From positions 3,350,501-3,414,500 of the forward strand of contig OZ018413.1 of assembly GCA_963969595.1 (NCBI GenBank): a DNA stretch of 64,000 nucleotides. Direction: 5' to 3'. Shown piece by piece: positions 47,641-59,065 of the stretch (within the stretch, counting starts at the first letter, position 1; each line of letters starts with the position of its first letter). The position numbers were made by a program, and so were the translations under genes. This DNA is from Neckera pumila. Taxonomy: Eukaryota > Streptophyta > Bryopsida > Hypnales > Neckeraceae. The notes under the pieces are model-generated. The model was given only the letters and a program-made list of their open reading frames with translations, ran no database searches and was not told where the DNA came from.

Positions 47641-49990
47641 CTCTCCTCAGACCCAAGGTTGCGCCAGACTCGCAGTCGCTCCCAAATAGCACCAATTTCT
47701 GGAAACCAGAGAAAGCCAACCACTTCCTTGACTCGTGTTCTCCTTAGACCCAAGGTCACACCAGACCCGTAGTCGTCTATCAAGAGCATAAATTTCTTGC
47801 CATCCTAAATTGTTGTCTAGTTGCACCACCCACGGTCGCCCAACTACCCGCACTTCCCTTAACTCAAAGTCGCTCCAAAAGTGGCAACAATTTTTGGAAA
47901 CTAGAGAAAGGCCGACCACTTCCTTGATCGGCATTCTCCTTAGACCCGAGGTCGCATCCAACCCGCGGTTGCTCCCAAACAACACCAAATTCTAAAAACC
48001 AAAGAAAGGTCAACCACTTTTTGACCAGCATTCTCCTTAGACCCGCGTTTTCCTTAGACCCGTGTTCTCCTGGGACCCAAGGTCTCCTTAGACCCGCGGT
48101 TGCTCCCAAACAGCACCCACATTCTCTTAAGACCCGCGTTCTCCTAAGATCCACGGTCGTGCGGCCGTCCAACTACCCACACTCGCCCTTGACCTGAAGT
48201 TGCTCCAAAAGTGGCAACAATTTTTGGAAACCAGACCCGTGTTCTCCTAAGACCCAAGGTCTCTTTAGACGCGCGGTTGCTCCAAATAGCACCTACGTTC
48301 TCCTAAAACCCGAATTCTCCTCAGACCCACGGTTGCCCAACTATCCGCACTCGCCCTCAACTTGAAGTCGCTTCAAAAGTGGCAACAATTTTGAGAAACC
48401 AGAGACCATTTCCTTGACCTGCATCCTCTTGAGACTTGAGGTTGCGCCCGACCCACGTTCTTCTCAACCCCGCGGCCGCTTCCAAATAGAAGCAAATTCT
48501 GGAAACCAAAGAAAGGCCAACCACTTCCTTGACCCATGTTCTCCTTAGACCCGAGGTTGCACTAGCTCTGCAATTGTCTACCAGGAGCATGAATTTCTTG
48601 CCATCCTAAATTGTTGTCTAGTTGCACCACCTGCAGTCGCCCAACTACCCGCACTTCCCTTAACTCGAAGTCGCTCCAAAAGTGGCAACAATTTTTGGAA
48701 ACTAGAGAAAGGCCGACCACTCCCTTGATCCGCATTCTCCTTAGACCCAAGGTCACATCCAACCCGTGTTCTCCTAAAAGCTGCGGTTGCTCCCAAACAA
48801 CACCAAATTCTGGAAACCAGAGAAAGGCCAACCACTTTTTTGACCCGCATTCTCCTTAGACTCGAGGTCGCACCAATCCGCATTCTCCGCAGACCCGCGT
48901 TCTCCTGAGACCAAGGTCTCCTCAAACTCACGGTTGCTCCCAAACAGCACCCACATTCTCCTAAGACCCACGTTCTCCTCAGACCCATGGTGGTGCGGTT
49001 GCCCAACTACCCGCACTCGCCCTTGACCTGAAATCGATCCAAAAGTGGCAACAATTTTTAGAAACCAGAGACCACTTCCTTGACCCACATTCTCCTTAGA
49101 CTCACGGTTGCTCCCAAACAAAACCAAATTCTGGAAACCAAAGAAAGGCCAACCACTTCCTTGATCCACATTCTCCATAAACCCGAGGTTGCACCAGACC
49201 TGCAGTCGCCTATCAGGAGTTTGAATTTCTTGCCATCCTAAATTGTTGTCTAGTTGCACCACCCGCGGTCGCCCAACTACCTGCACTTGCCCTTGACCTG
49301 AAGTCGCTCCAAAAGTGGCAACAATTTATGGAAACCAGACCCGCGTTCTCCTAAAACCCAAGGTCTTTTCAGACCCATGGTTGCTCCCAAATAGCACCCG
49401 CATTCTCCTAAGACCCGCGTTCTCCTCAGACCCGCGGTGGCACGGTCGCCCAACTACCCGCACTCGCCCACAACCCGAAGTTGCTCCAAAAGTGGCAATA
49501 ATTTTGGAAACCAGAGAATGGCTGACCACTTCCTTGACCCGCATTCTTCTAAGACCCGCATTCTCCTTAGACCCACGGTTGTCCAGCTACCCGCACTTGC
49601 CCTCAACCTGAAGTCGCTCCAAAAGTGGCAACAATTTTTAGAAACCAGAGACCACTTCCTTGACCTGCATTCTCCTAAGACTTGAAGTTGCACCCCACCC
49701 GCGTTCTCCTCAGACCCGCGGTCGCTCCCAAACAGAAGCATAATCTGGAAACCAAAGAAAGGCCAACCCACTTCCTTGACCCGCGTGCTCCTCAGACCTG
49801 CAATCACACTTGACCCACGCTTGCACCAGACCTGCAATTGCTCTTGCATAGTGCAAACCACATACTGGTAATGGCTGACTTCTTCGTGTACCCGAGGTCG
49901 CCCCAGACTAGCGGTTGCCTATATAACAGCACAAATTCCTTGCTATTCATGAATCATTGTTCAGTTGCACTACCCATAGTTGCCCAGTAC
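47640..49990 (+). repeat. GC-rich complex (higher-order) repeat array
   Basis: Short words ACCCGCGTTCTCCT(C/T)AGAC and CGCGGT(C/T)GCTCCCAAACA alternate with AAGTGGCAACAATTTTTGGA and AAACCAGAGAAAGGCCAACC. A landmark block with TTGTTGTCTAGTTGCACCAC recurs near 47810, 48607, 49244 and, degenerate, 49957, giving super-units of about 640-800 bp. AAGTGGCAACAA occurs about eight times. Long frames on both strands (for example minus 48774-49286) are translations of the repeat and not genes. Confidence 0.9.
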
Positions 49991-50191
49991 CCAAAATTAC
50001 CTTCATCGAGCTAGCCAGATAGTAATAAAGGAACAGCTGCAGCATCTGTAAAATTTGATTTTGGTTGGGTTTTGCTTTTCCCAAAATTATATAAAGGGAT
50101 CCTACATTAAGTGATCATTATGAACTCATAATTCAGGAATATTGCTTCAAATGTGACTTATAATATATAGTATGCGGTCTAAGGTCCTCCC

Positions 50192-50220
50192 AAACCCTAA
50201 ACCCTAAACCTTAAACCCTA
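50192..50220 (+). repeat. Interstitial telomere-like repeat
   Basis: AAACCCTAAACCCTAAACC followed by TTAAACCCTAC: about four units of the plant telomere repeat with one substitution. Confidence 0.85.
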
Positions 50221-50489
50221 CACTCATACATTGTAGTTGTGACAAGAGACATTATAGTTGTATGCCATTTCCAAAATAAAGTATTGAATCTTTTCATTTT
50301 AAAAAATGGAGAAATCACCTACATCGGTATTTTGCCTTTTGGTTTTCATTTTTGTTTCCAAATGTTATAATATAAAGAACATTGTATAATAAGACTTGAA
50401 CTATTCAAATATGCGCTTGTATTTGAATAGATGTCATGTTCTATTGTATTTTATATAATTTTCTAAATAATGTCCTTATAGCACCTAAA

Positions 50490-50935
50490 CGGGGTAATAT
50501 GAACTTAACCAACAAGATTAGTGGAGGTTATTTATTTTTTAGAACAAGGAAGAGGTCTTGTACATTACTTTCCATGAAAACCTCAAACCTCATTTTTAAT
50601 TCTACTTCCTAAAGTATACCATGGTAGCATCATCTTTGTGGGAAGTTGGAAGGGGAGTCTATTGCCAGTGCCTTCCTTCCCCTATTTAATTTTGACATGA
50701 ACGGGGTAATATGAATTTGACCAATAAGATTAGTAGAGTTTTATTTTTTTTAAACAAGGAAGGGGTCTCATACATTACCTTCTATAAAAACCTCAAACCT
50801 CATTTTTAACTCCATTTCCTAGAGCATATCATGGTGGCATTATATTTTTTGTGTGAAGTTGCCTAAATGGGAAGGGGAGTTCTAATGCCAGTGCCTTCTT
50901 TCCTCTATTTAATTTTGACATGAACAAGGTAATTG
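50490..50935 (+). repeat. ~220-bp tandem repeat, left two units
   Basis: Units at about 50492-50700 and 50701-50920 share AACGGGGTAATATGAA, CCAA(C/T)AAGATTAGT, AACCTCAAACCTCATTTTTA, CATGGT(A/G)GCAT and CTATTTAATTTTGACATGAA. The third unit begins at 50921 and is cut by the insertion at 50936. Confidence 0.85.
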
Positions 50936-53438
50936 TGGATGCATGGCTTGTGTTTCAATAACCGCGTCACACAATTGATTTTAGAGAGGGGGGACATCTT
51001 CCAAAGTGATTTTTGTGTAATAATATCACACAAAGTATTGTAATTGCTTATGCTATTTTAGATAAAATATAGAAGAACTTGATTAAAAAGCTCGGGGAGA
51101 TCACTTAGTGTATCTATAACTAACCACATGTGTTTAAGTGATTTTTTGCCCCACTATTTATTTTTTAATGAACTATGATTTCGACCTCTAATTTGGAGCA
51201 TTGTTTAACAAAGGCTATAGGTTTCTATTGCCAAAATATCCAATTCAAATACCATATAAATGATTTCTAAAGAAGGTTGAAAAATGAATGAAACTGGCAT
51301 ATTTTTCAACTCAAATATTTATAGAGATTACATTTAGATGACCATTGCATCAATATTCAATAAATATAAACTTTCAATAGAGAATTATTTTTAACAATTT
51401 TTTGTGTATTTTTTATATATATATTTTTTTATATAAAATAGGGGTGTGAAATCTATTTTTAGCTTTGCAGTGTATCTTTTTATTTCCAAAATTAGTAATT
51501 AATTATAATTAACAAATAAAATTATCAATAATTCAAAACATAAACTTTCAAAGTAGAAAAGTCTATTTTTATTTTATTTTATTTTATTTATTTAAATTTT
51601 AGAACATAAGATAGGGGGGCTAAAATCTTAACTCACGTAGTTTCTAATGGACCCTCTAGTGATCTCCCGGGTTAAGAAGACATCTTTGTAATTTTTTTGG
51701 CAACCAATGTCCATCAATATGTATTTATAGATTCTTAAAGATAAATGTATGGATTGTTACAACAATTGATTTTTATACATATGTCCTTTTATTGAAACAT
51801 AAACACATAGAAATGGTTTATAGTGACTAATATTAGAAAAATTCTTTATTAAAAAATGAAATCTTTGGTGCCAACATCATTGTATTTCATATTGTTATGG
51901 ACTATTATAGAGTGAAAATTTGGTACACTCTTTGGAATTCATTTTCTTATGGTTTTTTTTTTTTTTTTTCCTTTTAATTTCTTTCCTTGTATAGTATATT
52001 TGAAGTTCTAAGTGGGCATATGTAGATAAGAATTTACCATAAACTAATATTGCTAAATTCTATAGTTTAAAGTTCGTTCGCGGGGAGGTTTGGATATGCT
52101 ATGGATAATTCCTAAGGGAGACTAATCAACCCAAGTTGTGCACAATTAAAGGTAAAGGGGATACTTGGCTTGACACCGCAGATCAATAAATAATAATTCA
52201 TGTTTATTATATTTAAAAACCAAGGTTAATGAACTTATCATATCAATTGTTAAATCACTCTTTATGATCTCAAATCTTATTTCCTCTTTCACCCTCCATG
52301 ATCTATTGCTTTTTATTCTTTAACTTGAACTCCAACTCCGTTCTTCACTATAGTCTTGTCAGCTTCCATGGAGATCTGGTTCACCATGATTTACTTCTTT
52401 ATGCTCCGGTACCAATTGCTTTTTAGTTCCAACTACAAATTCTTTACACAATTGCTGTGGATAATTCTCCTCACGGCAGAATTGACATTTACCTCTATTT
52501 CTATAGAATCCACTCATTCTTACATTCTCAGTGTTCATTCACAATTGATATCCCAATTGAAATTTATCACTATGCAGCATTACTTTCTAAGCACTCAATG
52601 GACCATTCCTCTAAAATCTGAATCTATAGATCTAACACTCAATGTTTCAATTCAGAACACATTCACAACACAATTGATTTATCTTCATTCCAACAACTTC
52701 CAACAACCACAAAACTCACAAACCATAGAACTCCACCACACATCAACATCAATAGATTCAAATCACATAGAATCAAACACACATGCAAGCACCAATTGAA
52801 TCCAGGTAAGCCATCACAACAATACACCATTTCTGTTTAATTCAACATTATATTCCATATTGATTTTACAATTGATCCTCATTCCTTACACAACTTCACT
52901 CCGTAATATCAATCGATCCAGCCCAACCATCATAGACACTAACACAATAGAACAATCCAACACTCACCAACTACAGCACAAACACACAAACTCACAGCTA
53001 TCGATCCTCACACACTGCCGATCTACAAACGCACGAGCTCTGGACTTCCACTCCAGACTGTGGTCTGCACTTTCACAATTGTTTTTTTTTCTCCCTTCAG
53101 CCGGCCGGTTGAATAACCGCATCAATAGTTACAACCCATTCATTCCAAAATATTCATCCATTGATAACATCCTCTAGTAAATCCATGTATAACCAGTAAT
53201 ATCAACATATTAACTCCTCAAATACTATAGATTTATGAAAATGGAAGGATTTAACCAAAATTTACTACTATGAACAGATTATCTATAGATTCTACGACTA
53301 CAGCATAATTTTAAACAACAAAAGGAAAATATTTATGAAGGCTCAACCACTTATGATGGTTATAGAGGCACTATTTAGATGGTTGATTATGGAATCAACG
53401 AGTGACAATAGTGAGACACCAAAGCATGCATCCATCCA
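50936..53438. mobile_element. 2.5-kb TIR insertion splitting the tandem repeat
   Basis: The repeat unit is interrupted exactly at GGTAATTG/GAAC. TAATTG is present on both sides (50930-50935 and 53439-53444), so it is a target duplication of about 6 bp. The ends TGGATGCATGGCTTGTGTTTC and, reverse-complemented, TGGATGGATGCATGCTTTGG form TIRs with a 4-bp offset. The interior holds a hAT-type copy (51091-51671) and a pyrimidine-rich region (52280-53200) with a Ser/Thr/Ile-rich 147-codon frame (52356-52799) that I do not trust as a gene. No transposase was seen. Superfamily unknown. Confidence 0.65.
51091..51671 (+). mobile_element. Nonautonomous hAT-type element, copy 2
   Basis: The left end CTCGGGGAGATCACTTAG and the right end reverse-complemented CCCGGGAGATCACTAG are TIRs. 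Flanks TTAAAAAG and TTAAGAAG (7 of 8 identical) mark the 8-bp duplication. The 581-bp interior aligns over most of its length with copy 1 (9694-10257) in the same orientation. Confidence 0.78.
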
Positions 53439-53885
53439 TAATTGGAACTTGACCAATAAGATTAGTGGAGCCTAATTTTTTTTGTAAAACAACAAAGGGG
53501 TCCCAAACATTATTCTCCATGAGAACCTTGAACCTCATCTTTCATTCCACTTCCTAGAGCATATCATGGTGGCATAATTTTTGTGGGAAGCTACCTAAAA
53601 GAGAGGGAGAATTCTAATGCCAATACCCTCCCTCCTCTATTTAATTTTGACAAGAACGAGGTAATTGGAACTTGACCAACAAGATTAGAGGAGGTTGATT
53701 TTTTTTTGTAAAACAACAAAGGGGTCTCATGCATTGCCTTCCGCAAGAACCTCAAGCCTCATTTTTAATTCCACTTCCTAGAACATATGATCATGGTAGC
53801 ATAATTTTTGTGGGAAGTTGCCTAAAAAGGAAGGGAAGTTCTAATGCCATTGCCCTCCCTCCTATATTTAATTATGTCAAAATTG
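53439..53885 (+). repeat. ~220-bp tandem repeat, right two units
   Basis: Units at about 53439-53655 and 53656-53880 continue the array interrupted at 50936, with the same words (CTTGACCAA(C/T)AAGATTAG, AACAACAAAGGGGTC, TTCCACTTCCTAGA, CATGGT(A/G)GCATAATTTTTG). Confidence 0.85.
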
Positions 53886-54945
53886 AATACACATTTGATG
53901 AATTTGTCCTCATGGCATTGACTATTTGCATTCCAACGCATGCTTAGTATTAAGCATGAGAAATTGAACGACCTGCAACAATAAATTATAGTTGGAGTCC
54001 TATTTTTTATGCACATCTTCTCCAAGATAATGGAATAGGGATAGTTAAAGAACTTTGAACTTCCCTTTCATTTTTGTTTTTTTTCATATTAAAAAAATAA
54101 ATACAAAGTGTGATTGTCTTTGTATTCAATTTTTTTTTGTGCCTTGTCAATTGTCTTCCCAAAATTTAAACCACTAAATTGATGTATGATAGTTTGTATG
54201 CCATGCCATGCCACTATATATTTTTGATTTATCTAATACATTTTATGAAGTAATTACTTATGCACGGAGATTGTTTATCTTATTTCATTTATCATTGTCA
54301 ATTTGTCCAATGAACCCTAAATTCCAAAGTGTCGTTAATACTTTAAAGCTCAATGAATACTAATTAAATTTTTATTTTTAATAGTTCATATTTTGGAGAA
54401 TTATTTTTGAAGTCAGGTTTTAGCATCAAAATTTAGATATTGAAAATGATTGATGACGTTTTTTCTATTCTGGTTTATTCGCAAGGGTGTCCACTACAAT
54501 CTTCACTTTTCGTAGTGTTGAGTGCTATAGGGAATGAGCTTGAAATATAGTAGATCTTCAAACAGAAATCAGAGTAGCAATATATTTACAGCCATCGTAA
54601 AATAGATTTTGAGAAGCCATAAATTGATTAGGCTTACATATGTTAGCCACATAACTTCGTCTTTTTCTGAGGGCTATATTTTTAGATTTGACGTGTAAAA
54701 AACCAGGATAGAGAGGATTGAAAAGAATTTTGCAATTTGAACAATCTCATGATGGAACATTACAATTATTCAGTCTACAAGTGATATTGTTGTGGGTTAT
54801 TTTTTGCACATGCTCTCTAATATGTGTAGTTTGAATTTGTATGGTTATTATTTAAAAAAATTTACATAACTTATGAAAATGTAAAGCATCTTGTACAAAG
54901 TAGAGCTAAAAAAAAGACTTAGACATTCTTGGCTTAGGACTTTAA
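53886..54945. other. AT-rich DNA without a gene
   Basis: No supported frame. An inverted CCACTACAA...CGTAGTG pair at 54491-54519 is short and probably chance. Confidence 0.4.
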
Positions 54946-55720
54946 TCTTTACGTGCCTAAGCCTTTCCAAGTGCATTTTTTGATGAAAATAGACCATGGA
55001 CTTGTACTTATCTCCAATAAAACAAGTTGATTTTTTTTCAAAATCTAACCGTATAGATGTATGAAGAGCTTGCTAATTAGTATGCACACCAATTTTGAGT
55101 GTGAAATTGCATAGGAGTTGTGAAATTATAACAAGAGAAATTGTATATTTTCTTTTTTTAGTATGCTGCTTCTCCCCAAAATGTTTGAGATACTTGAATA
55201 TAGAAGTTTTTTGGGATTGGAGGTGACATGAGCGACTACAAATAATGTTAGTACACTAAAATGCATTTTCAAAAAACTTAATTTCACATGAAAAAATATC
55301 AAACTCATTACACAATCCACCTTGCAATTGTTGGAATGCAATTTTTTTTATAAGTGGAAACCGCAAATAACTCCAAATCAACAATTGCATGTTTAAATTT
55401 TCAATGGTGAAAATCATGAAAACACTTTATTTTTTCCGTTGGGACCATTTCCAAAGCAAATGCAAAAGTACAATTTTTTTTATCTCAATTCAAGTGAAAT
55501 GGCAAGCTTTGCTTAAAGCTGGGAAATCAAATAAAATTTGTAAGCTTTACTCTTCTACAATAAGACATGTATGCATTTGAGGACCTCTCAAAAATCAAAG
55601 ATTACCTTCTTCAGTGAAAATAAAAGTTTTCAATAGTTAATCTTCAAATCTGCCTACAAAAAATTTTAAAGCGGTCAAAAGAATTTAACTGCCCACATAA
55701 AAATGAGCCAAAAAATATGT
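54946..55720 (-). mobile_element. Eroded TTAA element, inverted relative of 22232-23018 (copy D)
   Basis: TTAA at 54942-54945, then TCTTTACGTGCCTAAGCC (CCCCTAAATGCCTAAGCC in the intact copy). The interior aligns throughout to the reverse complement of copy B: TATGCACACCAATTTTGAGT, GTTTTTTGGGATTGGAGGTG and GAATTTAACTGCCC. The far terminus is lost after AAATATGT. Confidence 0.7.
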
Positions 55721-56950
55721 TCTTTAAAAAAACAAAAAATGAATTTTTTGGAATGATATAGATGAATATGTACTTCCATAAAATGGACCCTTTCAATTTT
55801 GAATAATGAATTATAAGTTATGAGGAGTTCAATTTTGTAGGTAGTCGAACAGTAGAAAAAACATCTTTAGTTCTTTTGGGCTCAACTTTGAAAATTGTGA
55901 AATAAAATAGGAAAATACAAGATAATCATTGATTACAAGAACATTTCACCATTAGGATTCAAAAAAATTATTAGCATAGTAATTTTATCTCTTGTTCAAT
56001 GACCCTAATCGCTCTAGTATTATTTAAAAATGAATAGGAAGGTTAATTTGGTCAATGTTTTTCCATATGTTTTCAATCCATTTTCCAGCTAATTTTCTAA
56101 AATGCAAAAGGTGTGCGACATATGTGTTTTTTTCTAAAAATATTGGAAGACGGATTCTTACTTAAAGCCTACATTTTGAAGTTTACGCAAATTGATTCTC
56201 AAATGTTTGGAGAAATTTTCTCTTATATTTTGGGACAATGTACTTCATGAAGTTAACCAAAAGATCTTATGGTTGAGTTGTAAAGCAATATTTTTTTTAT
56301 GAAGATGTTGCATTTGCTTTAGTGAGGAATATTTTAAAGCAATGCTAAGCCTCTAAATAGGTTGGGTTTGTATAAGATAAACCTGCCTATGACAAGCAGA
56401 ATGAGTGGTTTGGGCCGTTACTATGAGGAAAAAAAATCAATTCTTTTCCATACAAAGACAAATGTGAGACATAAAGGAAGCAGTTGAAATTTTATTTTTT
56501 GGACAAAGTATGAATTAGTTATGAATTTTCAAAGTGTTCTGCCCAATTGGTTTAAAAGAGTCTGTAGACTACCCCAAATCAGCAAAAAGTGTTTCCATAA
56601 TGGTCATCTTACCACCTAAAGTAGTCACCAAATTTTCTAACATGGCTACAAGATTTCCTAACTAGGCCATGACAAGAAGGAATAAAAAAATAACTTTCTA
56701 TGACTAGTTTACACTAAAAAGGGGTAAGTGTCCTATGACAGTCACTAACAACTCCATGGCCATCTCCCAAGGCATTGATTTTGGCCACTAACTAAACTAA
56801 TCAAGTCATAATCTCATTTATTGACAAAAATCTGAAATGGGTCAATGTAAGACTCTAATGAGTGGTTTTGTAGATGTCTGCATTAGGTGGTCTACTTGGC
56901 ATAGGCAGGTTTACCCGACATAGGCAGGTTTACCTTAAGTAAAGAATCTT
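55721..56950. other. AT-rich DNA without a gene
   Basis: No frame or repeat of note. A 13-base direct repeat (GGCAGGTTTACC) occurs just before the minisatellite at 56905 and 56924. Confidence 0.4.
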
Positions 56951-56954
56951 TGAT

Positions 56955-57300
56955 CCGTAGTTGCCCACGCACACCCGAGGTCATCCATCTGCACCCGAAG
57001 TTGCCCATCTGCACCCGCACCCGCACCCAAGGTCACCCATTTGCACCTACACCCGCACCTACAGTCACCCTGAGTTTGGGACCCGCAATCGCCCTATTTT
57101 TGGGACCCGCATTCACCTTATAGTTGGACCCACAGTTGCCCTACTCTCCGATCTGCAGTCGCCCTAATTTGCATACCCATGGCCGCCCTATTTTTGGGAC
57201 CTGCAATCGCCTTATGTTTGGACCCGTAGTCGCCCTACTTCTTGTACCCGCGATTGCCCTGATTTGTGTACCCACGGTCGCCCAGGACTAACCCAAATGC
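56955..57300 (+). repeat. GC-rich minisatellite, about 28-bp unit
   Basis: Units such as TTTTTGGGACCCGCAATCGC plus CCTA are repeated with heavy variation, preceded by CACCCGCACCCGCACCC. The ACCCGC(A/G)(G/A)TCGCCC core matches the other GC-rich arrays. Confidence 0.85.
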
Positions 57301-57539
57301 GCTCCACACTCGAAGTTGCCTATGGTGATGTGGGCTCGGCTTTCCACGTCTACAGCCACGTAAGACAAATCCATTTACCAAGGATAAAAAAATTTTAACC
57401 TTCAAATTTTTTTGCGACAATGTTGTCCTCCACACTCGATACTTGTCCAATACAACATTTGACGTCAGACGGACAACTCAACATCGAACCCTCCCAACAT
57501 GTCTGACAAACAATCCTGTTTAAGACACGTGGGTTAGTA

Positions 57540-59065
57540 ATACAACTCAAACACTAAAAGCCCCCCAAAGCGGCAATGCCAATGTATGGAGGGGGGTAGC
57601 TTTAGGATTAGTACAACACTCAAGAACTCCCAAGCCCAAGTTAGTATTTTAATCAAACAATCCCTCAACTCACACATTAGTGACCAAAATGACTCCAGAC
57701 AAAGCCAAATGACTCACAAAACCACATACACAAGATAGAAGGACCCCCAAGACCTTCAAAAGCTGAAATTTAAACAGCAACAAAGTACAAAGTGCTCAAA
57801 AACACCATAGAAGTTCCTTTGGCAAAAATGCCAAAAAATCCAACATAAATTGGACCCATGGATCCAAAACAAGAGTAGGGTGGTGTGAGAGGAAAATGGG
57901 CCCCCTTTTATAGGTTTCTCGAGGAGCCCACCTCCCTCAAGTAACCTTGGTAACCTTATCAACTTAGATTTTCATCCTTATCTTTAAGATTTTCTTGGCA
58001 TTTAGGTTTTACGCTAGTCCAACGTTGTATCTTTTGGAGTTTGCTTTGGAACTTCAAACAGATTGCGCCAATGGCTTTAGAAGGCCATTCTCCGTTCAAG
58101 TATCCCTTTACCCCCTATTCCAACATCTAAAACCTCTCCTAGGTTAGCGCTAACTGAGGCCAATAAAAGGATAAAAATCTAGATTTTGGAGTTGGCCTTT
58201 TCTGACTAAAGTAACTAGCTAGGGTTGTCAGAAATGTTTGAGGGAGTAAGAAAAGATCCCTTGTTGACTTGATTTCGACTTCGTACGCTCCCGGGACGCC
58301 GGTCAACTTCACGCAAATCCCGTCACGTTATTTATTTGGAGGGATGTCGCTGATTGGGCCACCTCTCGCTATCAGAACGCCATGAAACTTGTTGGAGCAC
58401 ATTATTAACAAAAAAAAACTACTCTAATTTTTTGTAAGATTTTACCGCAACTTGGAGAATTTCCATGAATTTCCCGTTGTCAATTTAAGCAGTTGACCAT
58501 TCGGAAGGAATATTTTCCTAAGTCGGAAAATTCCGAAACTTCTCGGGGAACCTCTCATAGAGTTTCCCAAGAGATGTGCAAGTTCATAATTCTTCACCCT
58601 GTGCACTCTGATCTGGATGGAAATTCCATTTCTTTAAAGTAACCGGTAGTCAGGGAATCTTTCACATGCAAGGGAATCTTAGCGAATGGATTCCGCTTTT
58701 GACCTCCTGTCATATTTCCAAACCAAGATCACAATCCAATGGCCGCAAATTCCTTAGTTGGCGCATTTTGAGAAAGTAACCCCTATAGACTAACATTTTG
58801 GATTTCTACTATTTCAACGGTGGAATGGGAAAATTGAAACTTCTCTGGGGGAATCTATCCTAAAACTAATTTAGACTTCCCTCAGACCACTTTTAGCCGG
58901 GTAGAGTCACATGCATGGCCTTTTAGGCTATTTGGGATAAAAATCCTCAAACCTTTGTATTCCCGCTACTTCTTGGTTTCTAACCTATTTATAAGCGGGA
59001 TTTAGGGATCTATTAGCGGAAACATCCTATTATTGACCAAATGCTACATGGGTATGTAACAACTC
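57540..59065 (-). mobile_element. LTR-like region on the minus strand
   Basis: A minus-strand TATA box (CTATAAAAG, 57905-57913) precedes GGGGGCCCATTTTCCTCTC. A possible LTR start TGTTACATACCCATGTAGC lies at about 59060. The sequence is locally GC-richer and free of frames. No matching second LTR, primer-binding site or target duplication was found, so the boundaries are tentative. Confidence 0.35.

Noticed and set aside
47647..49861. Many long open frames on both strands (up to 170 codons) in the GC-rich array
   Set aside because: They repeat the same peptide phrases in several frames and both orientations, which is what translation of a GC-rich tandem array produces.
52356..52799. 147-codon frame inside the 2.5-kb insertion
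   Set aside because: Dominated by Ser, Thr, Ile, His and Asn from pyrimidine-rich DNA, with no domain or conserved motif; probably chance.
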